Positions 40,644 through 51,821 are shown, counted from the stretch's first letter. The stretch is 64,000 nt of DNA from Diplonema papillatum (GCA_030068145.1 JAPJBO010000182.1:185001-249000), one strand, 5' to 3'. Translations and numbers: made by a program. Notes: generated by a model from the sequence alone, not told the origin.

Positions 40644-42405
40644 ACTTGTCAGTAACTTCCAACAACAGTTGCAACCGACGCGGTGTTCCTATGTGTCCAA
40701 GACAGCGAAAGCCAGGAAACACTTCCCGAGGTGCCGAAACAGAGGTAAAAGAGTAACGGTTCGGTACTGTGGGTGGGATCCAAACTGGACTTGCTTCCAA
40801 GAGCCAAAAGTGGCGCTTTATAACGCAGAAACGAGAGAATCAGAAGAAATGTGAAAACGGGTTTTTGCCTAGAGGCTTTTCGTGTTATTCTGCAAATGCT
40901 TAGAGCTATCTTTGTGTCTGTGCGTTCAGTCGTCTTCTTAGCCATAATTAAGTGCGCAAATGGTGTCAGCCGAAGCCCCACGGTATGTTTGTTTATCATT
41001 GAGTTCTTTTAAGTACATGAACCACATGGATTAGCATGCACTGTTTAGCAGCGGCGGAAAAAACACGAAGTGGCGGTGTGGTACTCAGTTGCATGTGAAT
41101 GACTCCCCACTAACGCAACAAGAAGGATACGACCATACTCTGGTGGAGGCGGGAACATGGTCCGGACTCAACAAAAGGCCACAAGTGGCGAGCCGGCAGG
41201 CGTTTGAAGCCGTGATGCGCGCCTACGAAGCCGCCGCACGAGAGCAGACGGCGAAGAAGGCCGGCGACAAGGTGCGAGCCGTACCGCTGGCGAGGACGCT
41301 GCAGACGTTCATGGCTGGACAGCGACCTCTATTTTGGGTCTGATGGAGTGACTTTTGCAGTACCCCACTCAGGGAATTTGCGTACAGAGGAGGTGCGGAA
41401 GTGCACGTACGAACAACACAGGTAGTGGGCTGTTTCTCCTAGCTATCCGTCGGAAAGTTGCCCTACCCTCCCTTTCCCCCAGAGTGACTTCACCGGGTTG
41501 TTTCTCCAACCTTGTTGAGACCTTTTCTTCCATCTCGCAAGCTACCATGTATTCGGCTGATTCATGTATGACTACTGAACGAGTTTTCCCTTCTTTTATG
41601 CGTGCTACGTGAGCAACGATCCCACAGCAAATTAATTCTCTCACGCATGGTGGCTCTCTTGGGGGATCGTACGTTAGATCCTTGGATTCCCCCTTTTGTA
41701 TATTCCAGTGAAAACTGCAGTAGCAGCACTCTCCCAATGCCATGAGTAGCCGACGGAGGATTCATCTGCCAGGTAGGGCAGGCAGGTAGGGACCCTGCCC
41801 TACGTAAACTTTTCGTAGTGTTCTGGGAGCGGCTGGAGAGACCCAGAGCGACCTCTAACCTCTATTTTGGGTCTGGTGGAGGGACTTGAGACGAGACCGA
41901 GCTGAGTGCAAAAGCCCGGGATTGTGCTCAACTAGGTACACGCAATCTACTGGGGACAACCGGACTCATGTGCGGGTGATGGGGGGCAACTGATTGCCGG
42001 CTGGGAGTGCTTGTGCCAATATCGCCTTCGACGAGTGTTGCCGGCTCAGTATAGAACGGGATGTCGATGTTTCGAACAACGATGGTAAGGTAACGACAGC
42101 GGGAATCGCGTGGGTCCATTTTTGCGCATCTCCAATCGAAGACAAGGCGCGTTGGGCTGGACTTTAAGAGAGGCATGCAAGGTTGAATGCAGAACGATAG
42201 GCCCGAATGAACCCAAGAACGTGCTTGGAATGTCAAGTGCACGGCACCGTGCACTACCTGAGCCGCGCTTCGGCTCTTCAAACCTCGAACACCTACACGC
42301 GATGGATCCGTCTCTTCACAAAAAACGATAAAGCCTCTGAGGTCGTTGTTTTCTTCGTCAAGCTTCTTCTACGTCTCTGCTCGCATTGTGTCGTTGTTCT
42401 CGTCT
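40644..42405. other. no convincing gene; family D fragment and ANK-flank repeats
   Basis: 40995-41055 is a partial copy of the TIR repeat at 21370. A plus-strand frame of 84 codons at 41089-41343 (Ala/Arg/Lys-rich, QAFEAVMRAYEAAAREQ) could be a helical exon but lacks support. 41930-42310 holds the 3'-flank repeat shared by the ankyrin genes (GAACCCAAGAACGTGCTTGG, GATCCGTCTCTTCAC), also at 44870-45190. Confidence 0.45.
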
Positions 42406-42408
42406 GGA

Positions 42409-42939
42409 TCACTCCTGCCCCGTTTCCGCCGGGGCTGCCTTCAAAAGGAGTTTCACAACAGGTTCCCAGCCACACTTACGGGCAAACGAGAGCGCAGTTT
42501 CACCGTCGTAGTCTACAGCATTCACGCTGGCACCGGCCGAGAGCAACTCTTGCACAATGATTGTGTTGTTACCCGCTAGCATGAGTGCAGTTCGACCGTT
42601 CATTAAGCTTGCAGTATCCGCATAGGCGCCGGCCGATAGCAGTTCTTTCACGGTGATTTCGTGGCCAGACGCACTGGCTGCCATGAGTGCACTGTGACCA
42701 AAATGTATGCTTGCAATATTCACATTGGCACCGGCCGTCAACAACTGTTTCACAACCCACACGTGTCCTGCTCTACTAGCAACGACGAGCGCAGTCTCGC
42801 CAAATCTGTTCACTAAATCGATGGCACAGCCTGCCCGCAGCAGCCGGTTCACGGTGTCTGCATGCCCTTGAGTGCTTGCGAGGATGAGGCCCGTGGCTCC
42901 TGCTCTGATGTGGTTCGGAATATCAATGATGCTGAACAT
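42409..42939 (-). CDS. ankyrin-repeat protein 1
   Basis: 176 residues made of five ankyrin repeats, with typical GETALVVASRAGHVWVVKQL and LLSAGA turns, so a protein-binding scaffold. Start ATG in context GGTTATG, conserved in the two paralogs; ends TGA after APAETGQE. The first repeat (GATGLILASTQGHADTVNRL) is complete and the last is a shortened cap. No signal peptide, membrane segment or effector domain. Upstream about 330 bp (to 43260) is conserved with the paralogs and includes CAGGTGCCGGTAG, possibly a splice donor or leader. Closest in sequence to the 45.5-kb copy. Confidence 0.85.
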   Translation of the reverse strand: MFSIIDIPNHIRAGATGLILASTQGHADTVNRLLRAGCAIDLVNRFGETALVVASRAGHVWVVKQLLTAGANVNIASIHFGHSALMAASASGHEITVKELLSAGAYADTASLMNGRTALMLAGNNTIIVQELLSAGASVNAVDYDGETALSFARKCGWEPVVKLLLKAAPAETGQE

Positions 42940-43237
42940 AACCTCTCAGTTCCCCGCTCTACCGGCACCTGGTCTTGTTGGGTTGAGCCTCGTACGTCTA
43001 TTTTTTTCGTGTCGGTAGGGTCCTGACGGTTAATCTTGAAGCTTGATGGTGTCTGCAGGCAACTGACGAAAGCGAACGCGCCACCAAGTAGGGATGGCAT
43101 CGACCCATCCTGCAAGAGGGCGCAAGGCAGGAAGTACAGAAGACGCAGGGGGAAAGTGACATCGCTGAGAGCGACCGGAGAATCTCGGACACACGGACTC
43201 TGAATGCGACATGCCTCCCAACCGGGCAGTGTTGTCG

Positions 43238-43486
43238 CTAGGTTTCAGCTCCCGACGTAATTAGGTACGGCGCAGGTACGGCACCGGCCGATAACCGTTG
43301 TAAATTCGTTGCATTAGTGTCACGTGAGCCTTTGAAGCGTGGATGACGCCTCTCGCGCTGCTTCCCTTGAGGTTCCTGGCTCATGCCAAACGCGCCGCCG
43401 CCCGGGTTAAGGGGTTGCGACATCAGGCGTGGGCCAGGGCCAGGGAGGCTGTTCGGAGGGGTCACCACCCACCCAATCTGTTGCAT
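43238..43486 (-). pseudogene. in-frame extension after the TGA of ankyrin gene 2
   Basis: 82 codons directly following the TGA, Pro/Gly/Arg-rich with an ankyrin-like NATNLQRLSAGA piece near its end, then TAG. Neither paralog has a matching extension: gene 3 has a second TGA immediately and gene 1 stops after about 20 codons. Confidence 0.4.
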
Positions 43487-44119
43487 TCAATGATCCGTGT
43501 GTTTGTCAGCTCGTTGACTACCCTGAGCCGAGACTAATACTTTCAGAATGTTTTCATTGCCACGGGCCAGCGTGAGAGCAGTTTCACCGGTTATTAAGGT
43601 TGCAGTATTTACATTAGAACCGGCTGATAACAGTTCTTTAACGATGATTTCGTGGCGATTCACACTGGCCAGCATGAGCGCAGTTTCACCGTTTAAGTTG
43701 GTAGTGGTCACATTGGCGCCGGCCGATAACAGTTCTTTAACAATGTCCGAGTTGCCATTCGAACTGGCCATCATGAGTGCAGTTTGACAGGCTTTGTTTG
43801 TAGCATCTACATCGGCACCGGCCGATAACAAATATTTCACGATGTTGGTTTTGTTGCGATAGCAACTGGCGCGAATGAGTGGAGTGCCACCGGTCTTGTC
43901 TGCAGTATTCACATTCGCACCGGCCGTCAACAACTCTTTCACAACCCACACGTGTCCTGCTCTACTAGCAACGGCGAGCGCAGTCTCCCAAAGAACGTTC
44001 GTTATATCGACGGCACAGCCTGCCCGCAGCAGTCGTTTCACGATGTCTGCATGCCCTTCATGGCTTGCGAGGATGAGGCCCGTGGCTCCTTGTTTGACGC
44101 GGTACGGAACGCCGAACAT
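43487..44119 (-). CDS. ankyrin-repeat protein 2
   Basis: 210 residues with six ankyrin repeats, one more than the neighbours (extra TGGTPLIRASCYRNKTNIVK repeat). Same GGTTATG start and conserved upstream leader (44120-44440). The stop is TGA at 43487-43489, and the frame stays open for another 82 codons (to 43238), ending in DTNATNLQRLSAGAVP, which itself resembles an ankyrin turn. So either the protein was once longer and gained a stop, or the TGA is sometimes read through. Binding partner unknown. Confidence 0.85.
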   Translation of the reverse strand: MFGVPYRVKQGATGLILASHEGHADIVKRLLRAGCAVDITNVLWETALAVASRAGHVWVVKELLTAGANVNTADKTGGTPLIRASCYRNKTNIVKYLLSAGADVDATNKACQTALMMASSNGNSDIVKELLSAGANVTTTNLNGETALMLASVNRHEIIVKELLSAGSNVNTATLITGETALTLARGNENILKVLVSAQGSQRADKHTDH

Positions 44120-44449
44120 AACCTTTCGGTCCCCCGCTTTACCGGCACCTAACTTTGTTGGGTTGAGCCTCGTACGTCTACTTTTTCCGTATCGGTAGGG
44201 TTCTGACGGTCATTCTGAATGCAGGCAACTGACGAAAGCGAACGCGCCATCAACGACCCCGTACGCCCATAGGGAAACAGGAGATGGCATCGACCCATGC
44301 TGCAAGAGGGCACAAGGCAGGAAGTACAGAGGACGCAGGGGGACCAAGTGACATCGCCGAAGAATCTCGGACACGCGGACTCTGAATGTGACATGCCTCC
44401 CAACCGGGCAGTGTTGTCGCTGGGTTTCTGCTCCGGACGTAATTCCAAC

Positions 44450-45400
44450 TACTACTACTACTACGCCCAACCTAAACGTTTCGTAGTGTTCAAGAACCAG
44501 AGAAAACCCGAGATTGTGCTCAACTCGGTACACGCAGTGAACTACGGGGAGCAGCAGGCACACTTTTGTCCGGGTGACAGGGTGGCAACTGATTGCAGGC
44601 TGGGCGTGTTTGTGCCCAGTTTCGCCTTGGTGAGTCGCAACGGCTCCAGAAAGGGACGTTGCTAGTTCCAACAACTGCTGCGCCCTATGACGCACTACCC
44701 GTGATGCACGAGCACAGCGGACTGGGCACAGAGCCACCGGGCGGACCTCTGCTGCAAGTGCAAGGCTGAGTGGGCGGGTGCGCGTTGAGTTGGAATAAAC
44801 CCGGGAACAGGCTTGGAATGAATTTGCGCCCAACACCGTGCACACTCCGGATGCAGCGCCGACTGATTGCCAGCTGGACGTGCTTGGCCCAATATTCGCC
44901 TTCGACGAGTTTTGGCGGCTCAAAATGGAAAGGGGTGTCGATGTTTCAAACAACGATAGCAAGGTAAGGACAGAGGGAATCGCATGGGTCGACTATTGCG
45001 CATCTCCAATCGAAGACAAGGCACGATGGGCTGGCTCTATGAGAGGCACGCAAGGTTGAGTGGACGGCATCACGATGGGCTCGAATGAACCCAAGAACGT
45101 GCACGTGCTTGGAATGTCAAGTGCACGGCACCGTACACCCGCGCTTCGGCTCTTCAACCCTCGGACACCCGCTATGGATCCGTCTCTTCAGTAGTAGTAG
45201 TAGTAGTATGTCGTCTGCCGAAGCAGCCGGAGACAGCAGGCGCAGGGGGCAGGTCTTGCTTTACAATTCTCTTCTTCGCCGCACAACATGGCTACAACAC
45301 GAGGATGCAGCCCTGCTTAGGTGTGCACTCAGCCATCACAGGGCCCCAGATCTCGCTACTTGACCTGACACAGCTGCCACCCAGAAGGCCGCTATGGGTC
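44450..45400. repeat. inter-ankyrin spacer with shared repeats
   Basis: 44510-44610 (CTCAACTCGGTACACGCAGT, GGTGACAGGGTGGCAACTG) recurs at 51430-51520. 44756-44965 (GTGCAAGGCTGAGTGGGCGG, CCAGCTGGACGTGCTTGG) recurs at 51628, 52200, 52555 and 52800. 45085-45190 matches 42205-42315. These mark the 3' flanks of the ankyrin genes. No gene of its own. Confidence 0.6.
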
Positions 45401-45504
45401 CGTCTCTTCACAAAAACGATAAAGTCTCTGAGGTCGTTCTTTCTTCGTCAAGCTTCTTGTACGCACCTCTGCTCGCATTGTGTCGTGCTTCCGCTGCTTG
45501 GTCA

Positions 45505-46044
45505 TCAGGACCACTCCTGTCCCGTTTCCGCCGGAGCGTTGGCGGGGCTGTCTCCAGAAGGAGTTTCACAACAGGTTCTACGGGCCAGCGTGAGCGCAGT
45601 TTCACCGTCGTAGTTTACAGCATTCACGTTGGCACCGGCCAAGACGAGGTCTTGCGTAATGGTTTCGTTTCCACGGGCCATCATGAGTGCAGTTTGACCG
45701 TTTGCTACACTTGCATTATTCACATTGGCGCCGGCCGATAGCAGTTCTTTCACGGTGAGACTGTGGCCAGACACAGTGGCTGCCATGAGTGCAGTGTGAC
45801 CAAAACATGAGCTTGCACCGGTATTCGCATTGGCACCAGCCCTCAACAACTCCTTCACAACCCACGCGTGTCCTGCTCTACTAGCAACGACGAGCGCGGT
45901 CTCGCCAAACGTGGTCGCTAAATCGACTGCACAGCCTGCCCGCAGCAGTCGTTTCACGGTGTCTGCATGCCCTTGATGGCTTGCGAGGATGAGGCCCGTG
46001 GCTTCTTTTCTGATGTGGCGCGGAATATCATCGATGCCGACCAT
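45505..46044 (-). CDS. ankyrin-repeat protein 3
   Basis: 179 residues with five ankyrin repeats, close paralog of the gene at 42.4 kb (same IPRHIRKEATGLILASHQGH opening, NAVNYDGETALTLARR ending and APAETGQE tail). Start ATG in GGTTATG; ends with tandem TGA TGA. The upstream leader (46045-46260) is conserved with the other two. Repeats 2-4 carry the usual LLxAGANxN turn. All three genes are co-oriented and 1.2 and 1.9 kb apart, so a tandem expansion. Confidence 0.85.
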   Translation of the reverse strand: MVGIDDIPRHIRKEATGLILASHQGHADTVKRLLRAGCAVDLATTFGETALVVASRAGHAWVVKELLRAGANANTGASSCFGHTALMAATVSGHSLTVKELLSAGANVNNASVANGQTALMMARGNETITQDLVLAGANVNAVNYDGETALTLARRTCCETPSGDSPANAPAETGQEWS

Positions 46045-46513
46045 AACCTCTCAGTTTCCCACTCTACCGGGCGCCTGATTTTGTTAGGTTTGAGCCTCGC
46101 ACGTCTGTTTACCGTATCGGTAGGGTCCTGACGGTTTTCTTGAAGCCTGATGGTGAGTGAAGGCAGCTGACGAGAGCGACCCCGTACGCCGTAGGGAAAC
46201 GGGAGATGGCATCAACCCATGCTGCACGAGGGCACAAGGCAGCAGCAGCTGTTGGCCCCGGTAGGCCAGTCACCGAGCGAGTTCACTCCGTCGGAAACCG
46301 AGCACAATGAAGAGCATCGAAGTACCCTTCGGAACGAAGAGCCATGCGTGTCCTGACTGCTGCAAGACCCGCAGCCCAACACGCAGAAGACGCGGGTGGG
46401 CAGGGTTTCCTTGCCCAGGTAGGGCAGGCAGGTAGGACGCCTGCTCAATCAAAAATTTCCGCAAAGTGAATTCTCCAACAAGTTCAGCGCCCCAATCCAA
46501 GCAATGTTTCTCA

Positions 46514-46564
46514 GCTAGAGGAAGCAAAAGTCGTAACAAGGTTGCTGTAGGTGAACCTGCAGCC
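46514..46564 (+). rRNA. SSU (18S) rRNA 3'-terminal fragment
   Basis: CTAGAGGAAGCAAAAGTCGT, AACAAGGTTGCTGTAGG, TGAACCTGCAGC: the universally conserved 3' end including the last hairpin (GTAGGTGAACCTGC). The flanking GCT/AGC pair matches, as I recall, kinetoplastid-type SSU ends; most eukaryotes have TTC/GAA. The fragment stops exactly where the SSU 3' end would be reached and a 21-bp satellite begins. Some preceding bases (GTGAATTCTCCAAC at 46468) may be a diverged continuation. A fragment, not a gene. Confidence 0.85.
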
Positions 46565-47490
46565 ACACTGGATTTGCGGGTGTGGCACACTCGATTTGCG
46601 GGTGTGACACACTGGATTTGCGGGTGTGGCACACTGGATTTGCGGGTGTGACACACTGGATTTGCGGGTGTGACACACTGGATTTGCGGGTGTGACACAC
46701 TGGATTTGCGGGTGTGCCACACTGGATTTGCGGGTGTGGCACACTGGATGTGCGGGTGTGCCACACTCGATTTGCGGGTGTGACACACTGGATTTGCGGG
46801 TGTGGCACACTGGATTTGCGGGTGTGGCACACTGGATTTGCGGGTGTGACACACTGGATGTGCGGGTGTGCCACACTGGATCTGCGGGTGTGACACACTG
46901 GATTTGCGGGTGTGGCACACTGGATTTGCGGGTGTGACACACTGGATTTGCGGGTGTGACACACTGGATTTGCGGGTGTGACACACTGGATTTGCGGGTG
47001 TGCCACACTGGATTTGCGGGTGTGCCACTCTGGATTTGCGGGTGTGCCACACTGGATTTGCGGGTGTGCCACACTGGATTTGCGGGTGTGCCACACTGGA
47101 TTTGCGGGTGTGGCACACTGGATTTGCGGGTGTGCCACACTGGATTTGCGGGTGTGACACACTGGATTTGCGGGTGTGCCACACTGGATTTGCGGGTGTG
47201 GCACACTCGATTTGCGGGTGTGACACACTGGATTTGCGGGTGTGCCACACTGGATTTGCGGGTGTGCCACACTGGATTTGCGGGTGTGGCACACTCGATT
47301 TGCGGGTGTGCCACACTGGATTTGCGGGTGTGGCACACTCGATTTGCGGGTGTGCCACACTGGATTTGCGGGTGTGCCACACTCGATTTGCGGGTGTGAC
47401 ACACTGGATTTGCGGGTGTGCCACACTGGATTTGCGGGTGTGCCACACTGGATTTGCGGGTGCGCCACACTGGATTTGCGGGTGTACCCA
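46565..47490. repeat. 21-bp CACACTGGATTTGCGGGTGTG satellite
   Basis: About 44 copies of CACACTGGATTTGCGGGTGT with G(A/G/C)(C) variants at the junction (GTGGCACAC, GTGACACAC, GTGCCACAC) and CTCGATT/CTGGATT variants. It joins the SSU rRNA fragment at the left and unique sequence (CACCCGCCATTTCGACC) at the right. All long frames here are repeat shadows. Confidence 0.97.
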
Positions 47491-48345
47491 CACCCGCCAT
47501 TTCGACCGCACAGTTCACTCCCCCGTCGGGTGCTGGAGCACACGGTGGCCTATACGTGGATTCCGCCCCTGCCGACGCTTGCCCGAAATTAGCCGATATT
47601 AGACCTCCACTTGATTAGGCAGGGCCGCTGCCCTGTTTGGCTGGCTGCCCTGGCACGACAACAATGCAACCGGGCGGGCTCCCCTACTGATGATACTCGA
47701 GCCACGAGAGCAGGGTCTGGATCATCTCGGGCGTTCAGCATAGCATAGCCTGATAGGTCAAAGAGAACTTGGAGGATGGACACCTTGCCCGCTCTCAGCG
47801 TTCGAAGAGGTAGCCCCCCCTGAATAGCTTGTACAGACTTTCGCCAGCGTTATTTTGGTTTGCATTTTATCCTCGAGCATATCAGGCCTCGCAGCTAGTC
47901 AGCAACCACGCTGAACTCAATGCTTCGAGCTCCGTACGACGCGAACGTCGGCGGGTGAGGAAGGCAACACTTGCCGGGGGGCTAGTATCTTTCTGTGCAC
48001 GCCCAAGGAGAATCAGATGAAAGCCCTTTCTTGTCTCTGGTGGGTCCCTACACATCTTTGTGTCCGACGTGAATTGGGTATCAATTTACAAACGCTACAT
48101 TCGCACATTCCTCGATTGTTTGCGTTTGATAAATCTTGCCAAGTTTAAGTTTGCAAACGTTTGCATAACAGCACTGCCTGGCCCTTTCGACGCGGGTAGA
48201 GTAGCCGCAAGAGCCGTGAACCAAGAAGAAACGGGCTGAAAAACAAACGGAGCCTTGCGGAGAAGATAAAGTAGCAAATGCAGGAAGTTAGGCCCGAAAA
48301 GCGGGTGTCTCCCGCTTTTTTTTTTTTTTTTTTTTTGAACTCCAG
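47491..48345. other. no gene seen
   Basis: No frame longer than about 67 codons has support. Ends with a long T-run at about 48317-48335. Confidence 0.5.
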
Positions 48346-50555
48346 CACAGGGATTTATATAGCTTTTCCTCCTCTGTAGAAAAGTCCTTTTCGCCCTCGG
48401 GGTCCTGTGTGGGATCCAAAATTAATTAGAATTGGTAGTCAAGCACTACCATGCCAGCCCAGCCCAACACAACCCAATCTCAGTGTTGGTAATAAGAATC
48501 AGACAAAATGGTTAAGCTAATTTGTAAGAGAGGGGGGGTCTGGGGGGCAGCGCCCCCCAGCGCACGGTACGATACAGCGAAGAATTTCCGCACCAGTATT
48601 GATTCCAAATTCAATTAGAACCGGTAGTCAACGTCTGATGCCAAACCCCAAATGTAATTAGAACTGGTAGTCAACGTCCAATTTCGAATTCCAAATTTAA
48701 TTAGAATAGGTAGTCAACGTTCAATTTTGGATCCAGATTTAATTAGAATTGGTAGTCAACGTCCAATTTCCGATCCCAAATTTAATTAGAATTGGTAGTC
48801 AACGTCCAATTTTGAATCCAAATTTAATTAGAATTGGTAGTCAACGTTCAATTTTGGATCCAGATTTAATTAGAATTGGTAGTCAACGTCCAATTTTGAA
48901 TCCAAATTTAATTAGAATTGGTAGTCAACGTTCAATTTTGGATCCAAATTTAGTTAGACTTGGTAGTCAACGTCTCGCCTCCCACCACCCCCTTTGGCCC
49001 TCCCCTCCTGCCTCCTCTTTCCCCGCCTCCTTTTTACTCTTCCTGCCCCCATGGCTTCGCCATGGCTCCGTCATGGCTTTCGCCATGGCTTCGTCCCTCC
49101 CCTGTGGCTCACCCCCGCTGATCCCGGTTGGTAGTGCCCGGCCCTACCCCAACCCCCAGCCCAAAATTAATTCAATTTTTTTTTTTTCGCGCTCGGGGTG
49201 GCCCCGAGCCCCAGACCCATATATAAATCACTGCTCCAGCAGGGATTTATATAGCTTTTCCTCCTCTGCAGAAAAGTCCTTTTCGCCCTCGGGGTCCTGT
49301 GGTGGATCCAAAATTAATTAGAATTGGTAGTCAAGAGGCAAGCACTACCAGGCCAGCCCAGGCTAACCCACCCAACCTCAGTGTTGGAACAAGAATCAGA
49401 CGAAATGGTTAAGCTAATTTGTAAGAGAGGGGGGTCTGGGGGGCAGCGCCCCCCAGCGCACGGTACGGTACAGCGAAGAATTTCCGCACCGGTCAACTTC
49501 TAGTATTGAATCCAAATTCAGTTAGAACCGGTAGTCAACGTCTGATGCCGAACCCCAAATCTAATTAGAATCGGTACTCAACGTCCAATTTCCGATTCCA
49601 AATTTAAATAGAATTGGTAGTCAACGTTCAGGGTTGGCTCCAAATTTAATTAAAATTGGTAGGCAACGTCTGATGCCAAATCCAAAAATTAATTAGAATT
49701 GATAGGCAACGTCCAGTTTCGGATCCCAAATTTAACTACAATTGGTAGTCAACGTCCAGTTTCGGATTCCAAATTTAATTACAATCGGTAGTCAACGTCT
49801 GATGCCAAATCCAAAATTTAATTAGAATTGGTAGTCAACTTCCAATTTCGGATTCCAAATTTAATTACAATCGGTAGTCAACGTCTGATGTCGTATCCAA
49901 ATTTAATTAGAAGTGGCAGTGAACGTCTATTGTCGGATCCAAAATTAATTAGAATTGGTAGTCAACATCCAATTTCGGATCTCAAATTTAATTAGAATTG
50001 GTAGTCAACGTTCAATTTTGAATCCAAATTTAATTAGAATTGGTAGTCAACGTCCAATTTCCGATCTCAAATTTAATTAGAATTGGTAGTCAACGTTCAA
50101 TTTTGAATCCAAATTTAATTAGAATTGGTAGTCAACGTTCAATTTTGAATCCAAATTTAATTAGAATTGGTAGTCAACGTCCAATTTCCGATCCCAAATT
50201 TAATTAGAATTGGTAGTCAACGTTCAATTTCCGATCCCAAATTTAATTAGACTTGGTAGTCAACGTCTCGCCTCCCACCACCCCCTTTGGCCCTCCGCCC
50301 CTGGCCCTCCTGCCTCCTCTTTCCCCGCCTCCGTTTTACTCTTCCTGCCCCCATGGCTTCGCCATGGCTTTCGCCATGGCTTTCGCCATGACTTCGCCAT
50401 GGCTTCGTCCCTCACCCCCGCTGATCCCGGTTGGTATTGACCCGGCCCTACCCCAACCCCCAGCCCAAAATTAAGGCAAATTTTTTTTTTTTTCGCGCTC
50501 GGGGTGGCCCCGAGCCCCAGACCCATATATAAATCACTGACTCCAGCTTCTGTGC
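48346..50555. repeat. duplicated satellite module (43-bp AATTAGAATTGGTAGTCAACG units)
   Basis: Two modules (48346-49240 and 49240-50555) share the order: GGATTTATATAGCTTTTCCT head; GGGGGTCTGGGGGGCAGC/GCCCCCCAGCGC hairpin; array of AATTTAATTAGAATTGGTAG + TCAACGTCCAATTTCGGATCC units (about 8 in the first, 18 in the second); a pyrimidine-rich block with GCCATGGCTTCGCCATGGC palindromes; a GCTCGGGGTGGCCCCGAGC hairpin; and CCCATATATAAATCACTG. The TATATAAA stretch could be a promoter or part of an element end; no supported gene follows. Confidence 0.85.
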
Positions 50556-51780
50556 CTGGACTCCATCGTGTAGGAAAACGTGTTCTATCATGAAGGGGGG
50601 GTCGTTTGAATCCGAAGCAGGGTTTCTGAATCGCTGCAAGGCTGGTACTCCGGAGGACGGATCTGGCCGGTGAACAGCGACCGACCCACAAAATGCGCAA
50701 AGCGGCGGGACTCGGCGACTTCCGTTTCAGCCATCCTCCTCTTTCTGCGAACACAAAGTGTGCTAAGGTTTTTTTTTTAAGAAAGCTTGTTGCACGGAGG
50801 TGAAGCTTCCAACCATTGATTGCGTTGGGCCTCATTACAAATAGTACTCATATTATTACAAAGTAGTTGGTTCGCTAGTTTGTTAGAATACCGGTGTTTT
50901 TTTTGTTTCCTTCGAGAGACATCGCGAAAGAATTCTCACCCACCTCAGCACACAAGTGTGCTGTATCAAGATATCAAGCTGATAAGAACCGATAATACAC
51001 GACGCTTCTGCTTCGAGTTTGGCGCACAAAACATAAAATACTCGGCGTAGCTGCTTCGACTCCGAATGGAAGGGAGGAAATATAGGGTAAGGGGCAAATA
51101 CAATCTGATTTGTGTTCTTCGCTTACACCACCGTGTGTTGTCTTCTCACTCGGGACTTTGACCTGTTGTGTTTGTGTGACTTGTCGTGTAGGGGTAGACC
51201 CGCATGGTCTCACATCCGTTCAACACGTGGTTCGGTAGCAACAGCACTTGATCCCTTCTGTTCTTTGTCGGGCAGCATCGTCGAGCATTTCCTTTCAAGC
51301 TGGCGCTTATGTAAAAATATTTTCGCTGGCGACCACTCAGCGTTAGATCCTGCTTCGGATAAAGAGAGAGGAAGTGTTTTGGGATTGGTTGAGGGACTTG
51401 AGAACGAGCTGAGTGTAAAACCCCGGTGGTTGTGTTCAACTCGGTACACGCAATGTACTACTGGGGAGCAGGACACTGTTGTCCGGGTGACAGGGTGGCA
51501 ACTGATTGTAGGCTGGCGTGTTTGTGCATATTTACGCCTTCGGTGAGTCGCGCTGGCTCCAGAAAAGGGAGCGTTGCTAGTTCCAACAACTACTACGCCC
51601 TGCGACGTACTACCCGACCTGTGCTGCAGGTGCAAGGCTGAGTGGGCGGGTGCGCGTTGGGTTTGAATAAACCCGGGAACGGGCTTGAAATGGTATGCGC
51701 CCTGCGTTTACCTCCAAAATGAGGTTTCAATTTCTCAAATTTCATTGCCACTTCGGCCCTTGTGGCCATGCGGCCAGTGG
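50556..51780. other. dispersed repeats, no convincing gene
   Basis: 51228-51310 is a copy of the GTTCGGTAGCAACAGCACTT repeat (partner 26962). 51420-51530 matches 44505-44605. 51625-51690 is the GTGCAAGGCTGAGTGGGCGG repeat. Frames of 140 codons on each strand conflict and cross repeat boundaries. Confidence 0.5.
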
Positions 51781-51782
51781 AA

Positions 51783-51821
51783 GAGGAAGCGACCGTCGTA
51801 ACAAGATTGGCAGCAGGATCA
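51783..51821 (+). rRNA. possible eroded SSU rRNA 3'-end fragment
   Basis: GAGGAAGCGACCGTCGTAAC then AAGATTGGCAGCAGGATCA. It reads like the SSU end seen at 46514 with the terminal hairpin (CTGTAGGTGAACCT) removed: GTCGTAACAAG-TTG joined directly to GCAGCAGGATCA. Short and diverged, so tentative. Confidence 0.4.

Noticed and set aside
46270-47602. Frames of 330-413 codons with HTRKSSVAHPQIQC repeats
   Set aside because: Translation of the 21-bp satellite that follows the SSU rRNA fragment.
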